From NCBI GenBank assembly GCA_964017065.1, contig OZ024788.1:3736887-3800886 (forward strand): DNA of 64,000 bases. Direction: 5' to 3'. The notes beneath the pieces are model-generated. The model searched no databases, was not told the origin of the DNA, and saw nothing but the letters and a program-made list of their open reading frames with translations. The stretch's first letter is position 1; the number at the start of each line of letters is the position of its first letter. Positions 13,026 to 23,885 of the stretch are shown one piece after another. A program made the translations under genes and the position numbers. The stretch comes from Haliclona indistincta. Its lineage: Eukaryota; Porifera; Demospongiae; Haplosclerida; Chalinidae.

Positions 13026-14091
13026 CTAGAGTACAACAACTTGAGCGGTGAGTCGATCGAGACAAGACAAGACACATGAGACAAGACGATCGAGACAAGA
13101 TCGAGAAATGAGCCCCGCCTACCATGACGTCACACGGTTACGATGCTGAAGAGCTCACATAATTTTTTATTGATGATGTACCTTTAATTGAACGCTGTGT
13201 GAACTATTTCAATTTTGCATAGCTAGTTGCAGCACACTTAATGGACTTCAACTTTTTACCAATAATTATCGTTATATTAATTTTGTGCTGTTGGTTTCAC
13301 ACAGTAGTCGCTTTAGTGTGTATGTAATAGCATCATTTGTGATAACTATCATAGTGTTTACATGCAAGTGTTACCAATTACCAGTGTCAAGACTTCAGTA
13401 ACTGTCTAATGACAGTCTCTGTCTCACTTCCTCTGAATTACATGCCCATTATGTTTAATATCACACTGCCAGTAAGCTGGCAACGAAGTGACTTGCTTGG
13501 AGCACAAGTTTCCCAACAGAACTGTCGCTGAGGGGTGGGGTTCTTATGCCAGCGATCAAATACTTTAGCAAACGAAAGCCGTAAATTTAATTTTCTTGTC
13601 TCTCTCTTTTGATAGTAGTAATGGTAGACATTGATAGGTCTAGTCAATGTTACATTTGCTTCAAAAAGACGTAAAGACAGTTCTTGTTCTGTAGGACAAC
13701 TATATCATGTGCTAAGGATGATTGCTGATGTTTTGTGCTGCAGCCAAATATGATGCAGGAGCTATGACTTAGTTATTATTTTTTGGCTGCTTTGTTATAA
13801 AGTGCTCATGTCACCTGCTACATGATCTGAGCAGCAGGTGACAGCTTCGTCACCTTTTCACTCCTCAGTTATATTTGGGGATCCATTGCTGACTCCAAGG
13901 GATGCAAATCTGTGCTAGTGGTCAGTGCTATTCTAACTGGGTCAGCTTCTGTAGCAAAATTATTCGTTTTTAATACCCATCAGTGACAACATCATTATGA
14001 TCATGGAAGTAAAAACTACCCAAAAGAAATGATAGTGAAAAAATATTAGTAAATAAAAAAATATTTATAACACACTGCTACACGTAAAATG
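13026..14091. pseudogene. spacer with Death-domain relic and MFS exon 3/4 relics
   Basis: This spacer is duplicated at 17540-19455 and 43860-45626. On the minus strand, 13438-13660 is a Death-domain relic (FDRWHKNPTPQ). On the plus strand, 13743-13800 resembles transporter exon 3 and 13866-13960 resembles exon 4 (WGSIADSKG changed to SKGCKS), with stops and truncation. None can be functional. Nothing else gene-like is visible. Confidence 0.7.
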
Positions 14092-16141
14092 TCAGCAAAA
14101 TTGGTGTGAGATGTTTCTAGCTAGTACTGGTTCATTAACAGAGGGTGACTGCAGTACTTTGACAACAGTGTCCCAACAGAACGGTCGCTGAGGGGTGGGG
14201 TTCTTCTGCCAGTGATCAAATACTTCAACACAGCAACGCTGTAGATTCACATGTTTCTCTGTTTCGATTGAGCGAATGGTAGACATTGGTAGGTCTAGCT
14301 CCAAACCTACCATCTGCCACTTGTCAGGAATGGCAGCTGCTACGTTCTCCAGGAAAAGGCGCATAGTTGGCTCTTGTTGTATCGGAAGGCTACGTAAATC
14401 AAGAGAATGTGCAAGTGAAGGTTTTGGGCATCTTTCACTAAAAGGATCATACTTGATAGCTAGGGTACCAGTTGGAAGTTGTAGAGCGAATCTCATTTTT
14501 TCTTTGATATGACACGTTGCCACTCTTTCTTGAACTTTTGTGATAATCTGCTCACCAGTGGTAGTGACTGAGATATTAAAGGATTCTCAAGACTCAGAAC
14601 AGCAAGTATTATTATGGACCGATGAGTAATGCCGTAGTCAAACAAGCATCGTCCATCTTCTAGTGTTCTGTCAGAACATGTCAGCAACTGCTGATCGAGT
14701 GGAATCCCTTCTTCATTCTGGATCATCTGCTTGAGACACTCAATAGATTTGGCTGGATCGATGTTAACTGTAATCATTTTGTCAGAGGGTGTCTTGATGA
14801 AGATCTGTATGACTGATGCTACGTTCTCTTGAAAGTGACGGGATTGCTTTTGTTGTTTTGTATGACTACATGTACTTTCAAAACTAGAGTCATTCTTTAC
14901 AGCATATGAATTGGGAAGTTGAACTTCAGCAGCAAGCTTCGATCTCACTCCCTGTGGGACTCTTGTGATAATGTGATCATCAACGATAGTGACAGAGATT
15001 TGAAAAGATATTCTAAGCTCTAATGTGACTATAACATCATCACTAATAAGGGTACATAGATGGCATTCATCTTCAAGCTCTTTTCCATTGTATGTGAGTA
15101 ACTGCTGGTTAGGTAAAACTCCCTCTTTCTCATGGATCTTATCTTTGACTTTTGCAATTGTATCGGTATTTCTGAAATCAAGTGGCAATAAGTCATTAGA
15201 GGTCTTCACAGCAATATAAATGCATGAATCACGTATGAAATGATCAACAAGGAGAAGAGGTGAATCCATTTGAATGTTGTAATCGCTCAAAGTAAGACCA
15301 TCCTCAAGTTTCTTGCCAGCAAAGGATGAGACGTTGCTGGTCAGGTGGAATGCCCTCCTTGTCCTGAATTTTCTGTTTGACATTCTCAATGGAGTCAGCT
15401 GGATCAACCTCAAGAGTGACAGTCGGCGGGCCATAGAGGGTCTTGACAAAAATCTCCATACCACCTCTCAGACGAAGAACAAGATGGAGAGTTGATTCCT
15501 TCCGAATCTTGTAATATCCTACGGTATGATCTTCAAGCTGCTTGCCAGCAAAGATAAGACGCTGCTGGTCAGGTGGAATCCCCTCCTTTTCCTGGATCAT
15601 CTGCTTGACATATTCAATGGAGTCAGCTGAGCTGACAGCCTCAATTGTGATTGTCTTACCAGTAAGCGTTTTTACAAAAAATTTTCATGGGATTTCTTAT
15701 ATAAGTACCTCGAATGAGGTGAACAGTTGACTTATCTTGAATATTGTAGTAGCTCAAGGTATTATCATCCTCAAGCTGCACGCCAGCAAAAACAAGAGAT
15801 TGTCGGTGAGGTGGAACCAAATCTTTGAGAAGCTGCTTAACATTCTTGATTGAGTGATCTGGATGAACCTCAAGAGGGACTGTGTAGCCAGAAGGGTTTT
15901 CAACAAAAATGTGCATACGGTGACTCTTTAGACGAAGTACAAGGTGAGGCGTCGGAGTGGAGTCTTTATGAATGTTATAATCACTCAAGATACACTTGTC
16001 TTCAAGATGCTGCTCAGCAAAGATGAGGCGCTGCTGATCAGGTGGTATCCCGATCTGGTCCTGGAGCTTTTGCTTGACATTCTCGATGGAGTCATCTGAA
16101 GTAACAGTAAGAGTTAGCGTCTCGCCGGTTCTGATACTCAT
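14092..16141 (-). pseudogene. UBLDD-2: polyUBL-Death domain gene with three frameshifts
   Basis: The copy begins at ATG 16141 ([10 protein letters not shown]); the longer start used by UBLDD-1 is blocked by an in-frame TAA just upstream. The frame shifts near 15670 (extra T in a T-run), near 15325 (extra T), and near 14580-14500 before the Death-domain section 14092-14523. Repeat order otherwise follows the long architecture, including the linker plus helix 1 plus extra UBL duplication. One junction is canonical: LRLRGG before Met at about 15457. Sequencing indels in homopolymers could explain two of the shifts, so it may be intact in the animal; as written it is broken. Confidence 0.75.
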
Positions 16142-16309
16142 TTAACTGTCAGTTAGCTGCTTGGGAACGCTGTTCATCTAGAGTACAACAACTTGAGTGA
16201 GGGTTGGTAGTAGGACGTACAGCTAAAATGGGCGAGTCGAAGAAATGGCGTGAAAGACAAGACTTTTCATGTATACGCCCTTTCGACTCGTGAGCTCGTT
16301 CGCGAGATC

Positions 16310-17136
16310 ATAGATATTATATTGCCTACGGACTGGGATTGGACACTGGGCATTTCCGTGTACACTCCGCGTTGCGCCAGAAGTGAATTTTTCCCTTGGA
16401 TACGGCGTGGTTCTGCATGGTTACAGTATTACTTAATACAAAAACTGCCCGAATCAAAGGCGTTTTGCAACGAGATAACGCTTTGTCTGCATACAGATTA
16501 TAGCCTAAACCATATTCGAATCATCGAACAGTAGCTCCAAGGTGTTGAATTTATTCGGATATTTGTCATGTTGCGTCTAGCAGGAGCGCATATAAACAAG
16601 GGAGCATGTAACTCTGTAAACGGCGAAATCCTAAAATGGCGGCTGTTCTAAAAATAATAGTTTCCATATAAGAACTATAATCCATATAAGGTCTATAATT
16701 TCAACCGCGCCTCCACCCGGTATACTTTATATGGAAGTAACTAAAATAGCAAGTCAGCCATATTAGGATTTCGCCGTTATATGGGGTAGTGTTCAGAGTT
16801 ACATGCTCCCTTGTTTATATGCGCTCCTGGTCTAGAGGTACACAAAAAAGGTCACTAACAAGTACGAATTCTGCACTGCAGTATCGCCCTAGGCGCTGAA
16901 AAACATGCCTACACCACATTGATCAACGTGAATAACAATTATAAAGCAACAGCGTACACTAAAAACAGTTAGTATTTGCAGTAGAGGTACACAAAGTTTA
17001 CGACTTTCTGCTCGCTAAATGTATTGCGGCATTTGGGTCAAGCGCAACGCAGAGTGAACGCACCTAAAATGTATTGTTACTATGCGCTCACGTGAGCTAG
17101 TGTCCAATCCCAGTCCGTAGGCAATATAATATCTAT
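16310..17136. mobile_element. element flanked by perfect 38-bp inverted repeats
   Basis: Positions 16310-16347 and 17099-17136 are exact inverted copies (core attgcctacggactggg). They lie in the 5' flank of UBLDD-2, and the host sequence resumes at about 17150 with the 'gagccccacc..catgacgtcac' phrase also found upstream of UBLDD-1 (13110). The terminal repeats may extend imperfectly. No transposase; non-autonomous. Short ORFs inside have no recognisable domain. Confidence 0.6.
16581..16829. mobile_element. MITE nested in the 38-bp-IR element
   Basis: A 249-bp element with perfect 36-bp terminal inverted repeats beginning caggagcgcat, continuing imperfectly inward (cggcgaaatcctaa / ttaggatttcgccg). 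It is flanked by gtctag at 16575-16580 and 16830-16835, a probable target-site duplication. It carries no coding capacity. Confidence 0.75.
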
Positions 17137-17740
17137 GGCGAGATTGTGTAAATAATGAGCCCCACCTATCATGACGTCACACTGGTCTGCAAAATAATAT
17201 TGTCAGTACTGTAAGCAGGTTTTAAGAGCCTGCACAATGAAAATTTCTGTGATATTTAGCGACACACAAAATCAGAGTGATTGGTGCACTGCAGTGCCGC
17301 AGGAACAAATATAATAATTTTAACAAATATAATAATTTATTTAATAATTTTATTTTATAATTTTATAATTTTATTTTTTGTTTTATCTAATTTTATCGGC
17401 TTTTATCATGGTAGTTAGACTACCATGCATTACGATGCTGAAGGAGCTCACATAGTGTGACGATAAAATTATTATATTTTTCTCCAGCGTTTTTTTGGTA
17501 ATTTTGGATAGCACAATTTTCTGCAATCTTATGTGACGATGTGCCTTAAACTGACTACTGTGTGAAATATTTGTATAGGTAGCTGCAGCATCACTTGATG
17601 GACTCAGCCAACTTTTCCAAATTAATTTTAATTTCCTGTATATTAATTTAGTGCTGTAGGTTCCACACAGTAGTCACTTTAGAGTGTATGGAATAGCATC
17701 ATTTGTGATAATTATCATAGTGTTTACATGCAAGTGTTAC

Positions 17741-18625
17741 CAAGGGCGTATAGAGAAAGAGGGCATGCAACCGTCAATCACTCTGTAGGATAGCGAAATA
17801 TTTATTGTTACTAAAAATAAACATCAATTAAACTCCGTATACTTTTAGTATACAGTTCATACGTCAGAGCGTATGCGGAGAGTGCTGAAATGGCTACTAG
17901 TACTAGTGCAGGTACAGTCCCGTACACCTGTATCTAAACGGCGACGTAGTGACAGTAGTAGCTGCTCGCCGTTGTCTGTAACCGCTAGACGATTGCTTGT
18001 CGCTAAATGCGCGAGGGGAGGCACACTAGTCGCGCATTCTTCAAGCTGGAAATCTGAAATTCGTGAGACTGTCGCTGCCCGCTACTCTATTGCTTGCGTC
18101 TGGAAGAAAGCCAAGAGCAGCAATGGATTGTTGTAGGAGAACACCGGCGTAGGACTGGTACCGCTGTGCCGGGATAGGCTGTACAGGGGCGTAACTAGAA
18201 ATTGGTAACCGAGGAGGCGCGCGCGATTTTTGCAAATAACTAATTAATATTCATTGAATTATGTCCTCGTAGCAGCGCCATTGCATGGCGCGTTCGTGGT
18301 ACGTATCCTGGATGGAGTGGAGAGCAAGATAGAGACATCTGTGTTAGGCAAAACAGCTGTACTAGGCAAGATATATACGTTGATAAAAATTTTGGTTGGG
18401 CAAAAGCGAGGAGGCAAGCGCCTCCTCTGCCTCACGGTAGTTACGCTACTGCTGTATCTGCCGAGTATCTGCATGATCTGACTGAATAAGCGTCATTAGT
18501 TACCGCCTACTTTTTTCTACGTCAGCAATTGATGGGCGTAACTTCTAATTTTAGTAACAATAAATATTTCGCTATCCTACGGGAGTGATTGACGGTTGCA
18601 TGCCCTCTTTCTCTATACGCCCTTG
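17741..18625. mobile_element. hAT-like non-autonomous element with long TIRs
   Basis: Terminal inverted repeats of roughly 80 bp begin caagggcgtatagag. The host sequence 'gtgttac' flanks both ends (left up to 17740, right from 18626). The uninterrupted site 'caagtgttaccaattacc' exists at 13371, so the insertion is directly visible. A 7-8 bp duplication and a CA..TG-bounded TIR fit the hAT superfamily (inference). The Ser/Arg-rich ORF at 17873-18136 is not recognisable. Confidence 0.75.
18184..18453. mobile_element. small hAT-like MITE nested inside the 17741 element
   Basis: The left end caggggcgtaacta and right end tagttacgctactg form an imperfect terminal inverted repeat; inner parts also pair (gaggaggcgc / gcgcctcctc). 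'gctgta' occurs on both flanks. This is a younger insertion into the larger element. Confidence 0.55.
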
Positions 18626-18769
18626 GTGTTACCAATTACCACTGACAAGACTTCATAACTGTCTAATGACAGTTTCTGTCTCACTTCCTCTGAATTACAT
18701 GCACATTATGTTTAATATCACACTGCCAATAAGCTAATTATGTCAATATTGAGTGACTTACTCGGAGCA

Positions 18770-19330
18770 ATTTATTTACCAATAATTAAGATAAAAGTCT
18801 ACAATTGGTACTGGTTCAATAACAGAGACCGCCTTCAACACTTTGACAAGTGTCCCAACAGAACTGTCGCTGATAGGCGGGGTTCTTATGCCAGTGATCA
18901 AATACCAATGCCATAAATTTAATTTTCTTATCTCTATCTTTTGACCGTCAGTAGTAATGGTAGACATTGGTAGATCTAGTCAATGTTACATTTACTTCAA
19001 AGAGACGTAAAGACAGCTCTTGTTGTCTGTAGGACAATTATCATGTGCTAAGGATGATTGCTGATGTTTTGTGCTGCAGGAGCTATGGCTTTGTCATTAT
19101 TTTTTTTGTTCGCTTTGTTATATAGTGCTCATGTCACCTGCTACATGAGCTTTGTCACTTCCTCAGTTATATTTGGGGCTCCATTGCTGACTCCAAGGGA
19201 TGCAAACCTGTGCTAGTGGTCAGTGCTATACTATCTGGCTCAGCCTCTGTAGCATAATTTTGGGTTCATCAATTCATTCGTTTTGACTGTCTTCTTAAGA
19301 TTCTTAGTCGGAATTTAATTTTAAATGGTA
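18770..19330. pseudogene. Death-domain and MFS exon relics in duplicated spacer
   Basis: The minus strand at 18776-18967 carries a decayed Death-domain fragment; the plus strand at about 19075-19320 carries transporter exon 3 and exon 4 fragments with stops. They mirror 13438-13960 and 44990-45470, so the relics were already dead before the spacers duplicated. Confidence 0.65.
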
Positions 19331-19455
19331 TAATTATTCCTTTTTAACACTCATCAGTGACAACATCATAATGATCATGGAAGTAAAAAGTAACAAATTA
19401 ATGATAGTGAAAAAATATTAAATAAAAACTATAACACACTGCTATATGTAAAACT

Positions 19456-21460
19456 TCAGCAAAATTGTTGTGAGATGTTTCTAGCTAGTACTGGTTCATT
19501 AACAGCAGGGGACTGCAGCACTTTGACAACAGTGTTCCAACAGAACGGTCGCTGAGGGGTGGGGTTCCTCTGCCAGTGATCAAATACTTCAGCAAAGCAA
19601 CGCTGTAGATTCACATGTTTCTCTGCTTCAATTGAGCGAATGGTAGACATTGGTAGGTCTAGCTCCAAACCTACCATCTGCCACTTGTCAGGAATGGCAG
19701 CTGCTACGTTCTCCAGGAAAAGGCGCATAGTTGGTTCTTGTTGTATCGGAAGGCTACGTAAATCAAGTGAATGAGCAAGTGAAGGTTTTTGGCATCTTTC
19801 ACTAAAAGGATCATACTTGATAGCTAGGGTACCAGTTGGAAGTTGTAGAGCAAACCTCATTTTTTCTTTGATATGACACGTTGCCACTCTTTCTTGAACT
19901 TTTGTGACAATTTGCTCACCAGAGGTAGTGACTGAGATATTAAAGGTTTCCTCACGAACAGCAAGCATTATTATGGATCGATGAATAATGTCGTAGTCAT
20001 ACAAGCATCGTCCATCTTCTAGTGTTCTGTCATAGTATGTCAGCAACTGCTGATCGAGTGGAATCCCTTCTTCCTTCTGGATCATCTGCTTGAGACACTC
20101 AATAGATTTGGCTGGATCGATGTTAACAGTAATCGTTTTGTCAGAGGGTGTCTTGATGAAAATCTGTACGACCGATGCTATGTTCTCTTGAAAGTGACGG
20201 GATTGCTTTTGTTGGTTTGTATGACTACTTTCAAAACTAGAATCATTCTTTACAGCATAAGAACTGGGAAGTTGAACTTCAGCAGCAAGCTTCACTCTCA
20301 CTCCCTGTGGGACTCTTGTGATAATGTGATCATCAACGATAGTGACAGAGATTTGAAAAAATATTCTAAGCTCTAATGTGGCTGAATTACCGACACAAAA
20401 GGTACGTAGACTGCATTCATCTTCAAGCTCTTTTCCATTGTATGTGAGTAACTGCTGGTTAGGTAAAACTCCCTCTTTCTCATGGATCTTATCTTTGACT
20501 TTTGCAATAGTGTCGGTGTTTCTGAAATCAAGTGACAATAAGTCATTAGAGGTCTTCACACCAATATAAATGCATGTATCACGTATCAAACGATGAACAA
20601 GGTGAAGAGTTGATTCCTTTTGAATGCTGTAATCGATCTAAGTAAGACCGTCCTCAAGTTGCTTGCCACCAAAGATGATACATTGCTGATCAGGTGGAAT
20701 GCCCTCCTTGTCCTGAATTTTCCATCTAACACTCTCAATGGAGTCAGCTGGATCAACCTCAAGAGTGATAGTCTTGCCAGTACGGGTCTTGACAAAAATC
20801 TGCATACCACCTCTCAGACGAAGAACAAGATGCATAGTTGATTCCTTCTGAATGTTGTAATAACCTAGAGTATGACGATCTTGAAGCTGCTTGCCAGCAA
20901 AGATAAGACGCTGCTGGTCAGGTGGAATCCCCTCCTTTTCCTGGATCATCTGCTTGACATATTCAATGGAGTCAGCCGAGACAGCCTTGACTGTGACTGT
21001 CTTACCGGTAAGCATTTTAAAATTAATTCCCATGGGATTTCTTTCATAAGGAGCGAGGTGAACAGTTGACTTACTTTGAATATTGTAGTATCTCAAGGTA
21101 TTATCATCCTCAAGCTGCATGCCAGCATAGACAAGAGGTAGGTGAGGTGGAAGTAATTCTTTGAGATGCTGCTTAACATTCTTGATTGAGTGATCTGGTT
21201 GAACCTCAAGAGTAACAGTGTCGCCGTCAGGGCCGGTTTCAACAAAAACGTGCATTTGACTCTTTAGACGAAGTACAAGGTGAAGCGTCGGAGTGGAGTC
21301 TTTATGAATGTTATAATCACTCAAGATACACTTGTCTTCAAGATGCTGCTCAGCAAAGATGAGGCGCTGCTGGTCAGGTGGTATCCCGATCTGGTCCTGA
21401 AGCTTTTGCTTGACATTCTCGATGGAGTCTTCTGTAGTAACAGTAAGAGTTAGCGTCTGC
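19456..21460 (-). pseudogene. UBLDD-3: polyUBL-Death domain gene with nonsense codon and lost start
   Basis: A single frame encodes the long architecture with C-terminal Death domain, but an in-frame TAG interrupts it at 20638-20640 (where UBLDD-1 reads SLSDYN). At the 5' end homology stops within the first UBL (TLTLTV), joined at about 21460 to the 'actgaccggaaatacc' upstream sequence. No ATG precedes the first repeat, so the start is deleted. One canonical LRLRGG/Met junction is kept at about 20803. The Death-domain half (19456-20589) could still be made only from an internal start. Confidence 0.8.
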
Positions 21461-21462
21461 AC

Positions 21463-21985
21463 TGACCGGAAATACCTCCACGCCCAGGCCGGAAATCTTA
21501 ATCACAAGCCGGAAGCAGGTAGCACTATCATGGAATGTATCTGATGCCTGATGCTGGCGCTGCCGTTTAGCCGTCTATTCACGTGTAAGTTATTACTGTA
21601 CGTACCTAGTCTCGATTACCCTCCAGACTGTCTGACTGATCATCACACACCAACAGTGTGTGAAATAATATAATTATACATTATACCAATGTGTAGTGTA
21701 GATCTATGTTGTGTGTTTGCCTCGGTGTATTGTGTGTGTACGTGCCTGCCTGCATAGATAATAAAGTAATTCAGACCTCCCCAATGTCAAAATGCAATGC
21801 TTGCATGTACTATGTACATCATAATTAATTATGCATGATACTGCACAGAGCGTCATACAATGTGAATAGATGCCTAGTCGATGTGTAGGCATTAGAGGGT
21901 TAAGCATTTTGTTGTGTAGGTCATTATGCAGGGTTAAGGTTGTGTAGGTCAATATTTGTGTCGTCACTAGCATGACTGTCTTATC

Positions 21986-22037
<52 letters not shown>

Positions 22038-22633
22038 TAACCAGTTGCTATAGCATTTTTGTGTGTCGCAGGGATGCTGCTCCCTATTGGTCTTGCATTC
22101 TATGCTTGCAGTGCTATGTTGATGTAATACCCAATAGCTAAACCACAAACCAGCAACAAAGTCGCTACTTGGACAGCAGTTGACTAAAATGAATTGATGG
22201 CTACTGTATGCTAGACACTATCATGCATACATGAAGTTAATTATGTGATTGGTGGCCCGAACTGTCCATGCCTATAGCAGATGGCTTTACCTATAGCTGA
22301 ACCTTGATCTAATAGTTTCTGTTGACTTGAGTCACTTGACATGGGTTGTCAGCTAGGGCGGCATGGATAGTGGTTAGAGTACTTGTCATCATGGAATCCG
22401 TAGCCATCAAAGAGTTAAATTATCGCTCTCTCTCCCTCTCCTCTCTCCCCTCTCTCTCTCTCTCTCATTGTCTTTGTTTTAGTCCCTCTCAATGTTTCTA
22501 TCTCTGTATTTTCATCTGTCTCTTACTCTATAGCTCTCTCAAAATCTGTCTGCCATTCATCTCTTTCACTCTCTATCTTACACACAAAAGCAAAAATCTG
22601 TGTATGCGTGTGCATAAGTGCGTGCGTGTGTTT
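21463..22633. promoter_or_regulatory. upstream region shared by UBLDD-3 (-) and MFS C (+)
   Basis: Nearly identical to 34955-36580, which separates UBLDD-4 and MFS D, so the head-to-head gene pair was duplicated with its intergenic DNA. It contains a (CT)n run at 21991-22033. A possible tiny exon at 22072-22126 follows a 'tcgcag' acceptor (GMLLPIGLAFYAC then TAA) and recurs at 35999-36055 with mostly silent changes. Possible divergent promoter; no core promoter motif is certain. Transporter exon 1 of copy B has no clear counterpart here. Confidence 0.5.
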
Positions 22634-22853
22634 TTTCCCTCAGTTCTCCACGACCTACTCAATCATTCCCTTCCTCCACGTCCATGGTCAGATTCCTCCT
22701 CCCCGAGGATACAGCTACGTAGTAGTCTAGCAGTATGAGATGAGTATATGGACGTAGGAAGCAGATTGTTGTTGACAGAGCTTCAATAGTGGTTGGTGTT
22801 TTTGTCAAATTTGATGTTGATTTTTAATCTGAGGTCCATAGGGAATGTGTTAA

Positions 22854-23185
22854 GTATTAGTTATTGCCCTCACGCGAGGGCAATAACTGACATTAATGAC
22901 CGCGGGAAAGTCGGTCGCCCGAGTAACGGTCGAGGGCGCAGCCCGAGACTGTACGAGGGCAACCGACTTTCCCGAGGTCATTAATGTCGGTTAATGCCCG
23001 AGTTGTGTAGGGCAATAAATGATTTATTACATAGTTCATCACTGTGAGCGCAATAACATCGCGAATTTTTCAAACTCGCAAAGACGCAACGGTGTTGCTA
23101 TAGAAGACGCTACGCGCGGTCAATAACCTACATTAATGCCCTCGAATAGAGCAATCCGATTGGTGAAAGATGACGTACTATGTAA
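22854..23185. mobile_element. fold-back element inserted in MFS C
   Basis: Compared with copy D (36781-36800, 'gtgttaattaccgttac'), copy C has about 330 extra bases here. They contain interlocking inverted repeats: ttattgccctc / gagggcaataa close together, and accgcgggaaagtcgg against ccgactttcccgaggt. No ORF. The empty site in copy D supports insertion. Confidence 0.65.
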
Positions 23186-23721
23186 TAATTACCATTACTT
23201 TTGTGTTTAGTGTTATTATTGGTTCGTCATTATTCTTTGGACGCTTCGTATCAAAGTAAGTCAGTGTCACCTCCCTCTAGCTGTACGAGCTTCCTCACTC
23301 ATGTGCTGTTATCCTCTTCTCAGTTATATTTGGGGATCCATTGCTGACTCCAAGGGACGCAAACCTGTGCTAGTGATCAGTGCTATATTAACTGGGTCAG
23401 CCTCTGTAGCATTTGGGTTCAGCAACTCATTTGCTTTGGCTGTCTTCTTAAGATTCCTTGTCGGATTCTCTAATGGTATGTCGCGTTATTATACATTACA
23501 GAGCTTCATTTGCTTTTCATCTCTAATCAAGGTATTGTTGGCACTCTTAAAGCATCTCTGTCGGAATCGTCTGACAACACTAATCAGGCATTTGAGATGA
23601 CTGTACTCACATCAGCGTTTGGTACTGGACTAGTGATAGGACCAGCACTGTCAGGAGCTATAGCCGACCCCCTGTGGGACAATACAACCTTACTATAACA
23701 GGTGAGACATGCATGAAACAG

Positions 23722-23723
<2 letters not shown>

Positions 23724-23806
<83 letters not shown>

Positions 23807-23885
23807 GTGTGTGGGACAATACAACCTCACTATAACAAGTGAGACATGCATGAAACAGAGTTTGTGTGTGTGTGTGTGTGTGTGT
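23724..23885 (+). repeat. (TG)n tract with duplicated exon 5 end
   Basis: A TG run is followed at about 23812-23862 by a second copy of the last part of exon 5 and its splice donor region (gggacaatacaacc...gaaacagagtt), then a second TG run that the LINE interrupts. This is a local tandem duplication of about 140 bp. The second donor is altered (acaagtgaga instead of acaggtgaga). Confidence 0.8.

Noticed and set aside
16250..16534. 94-codon plus-strand ORF
   Set aside because: Spans the inverted repeat of a transposable element; no domain, and no support for splicing.
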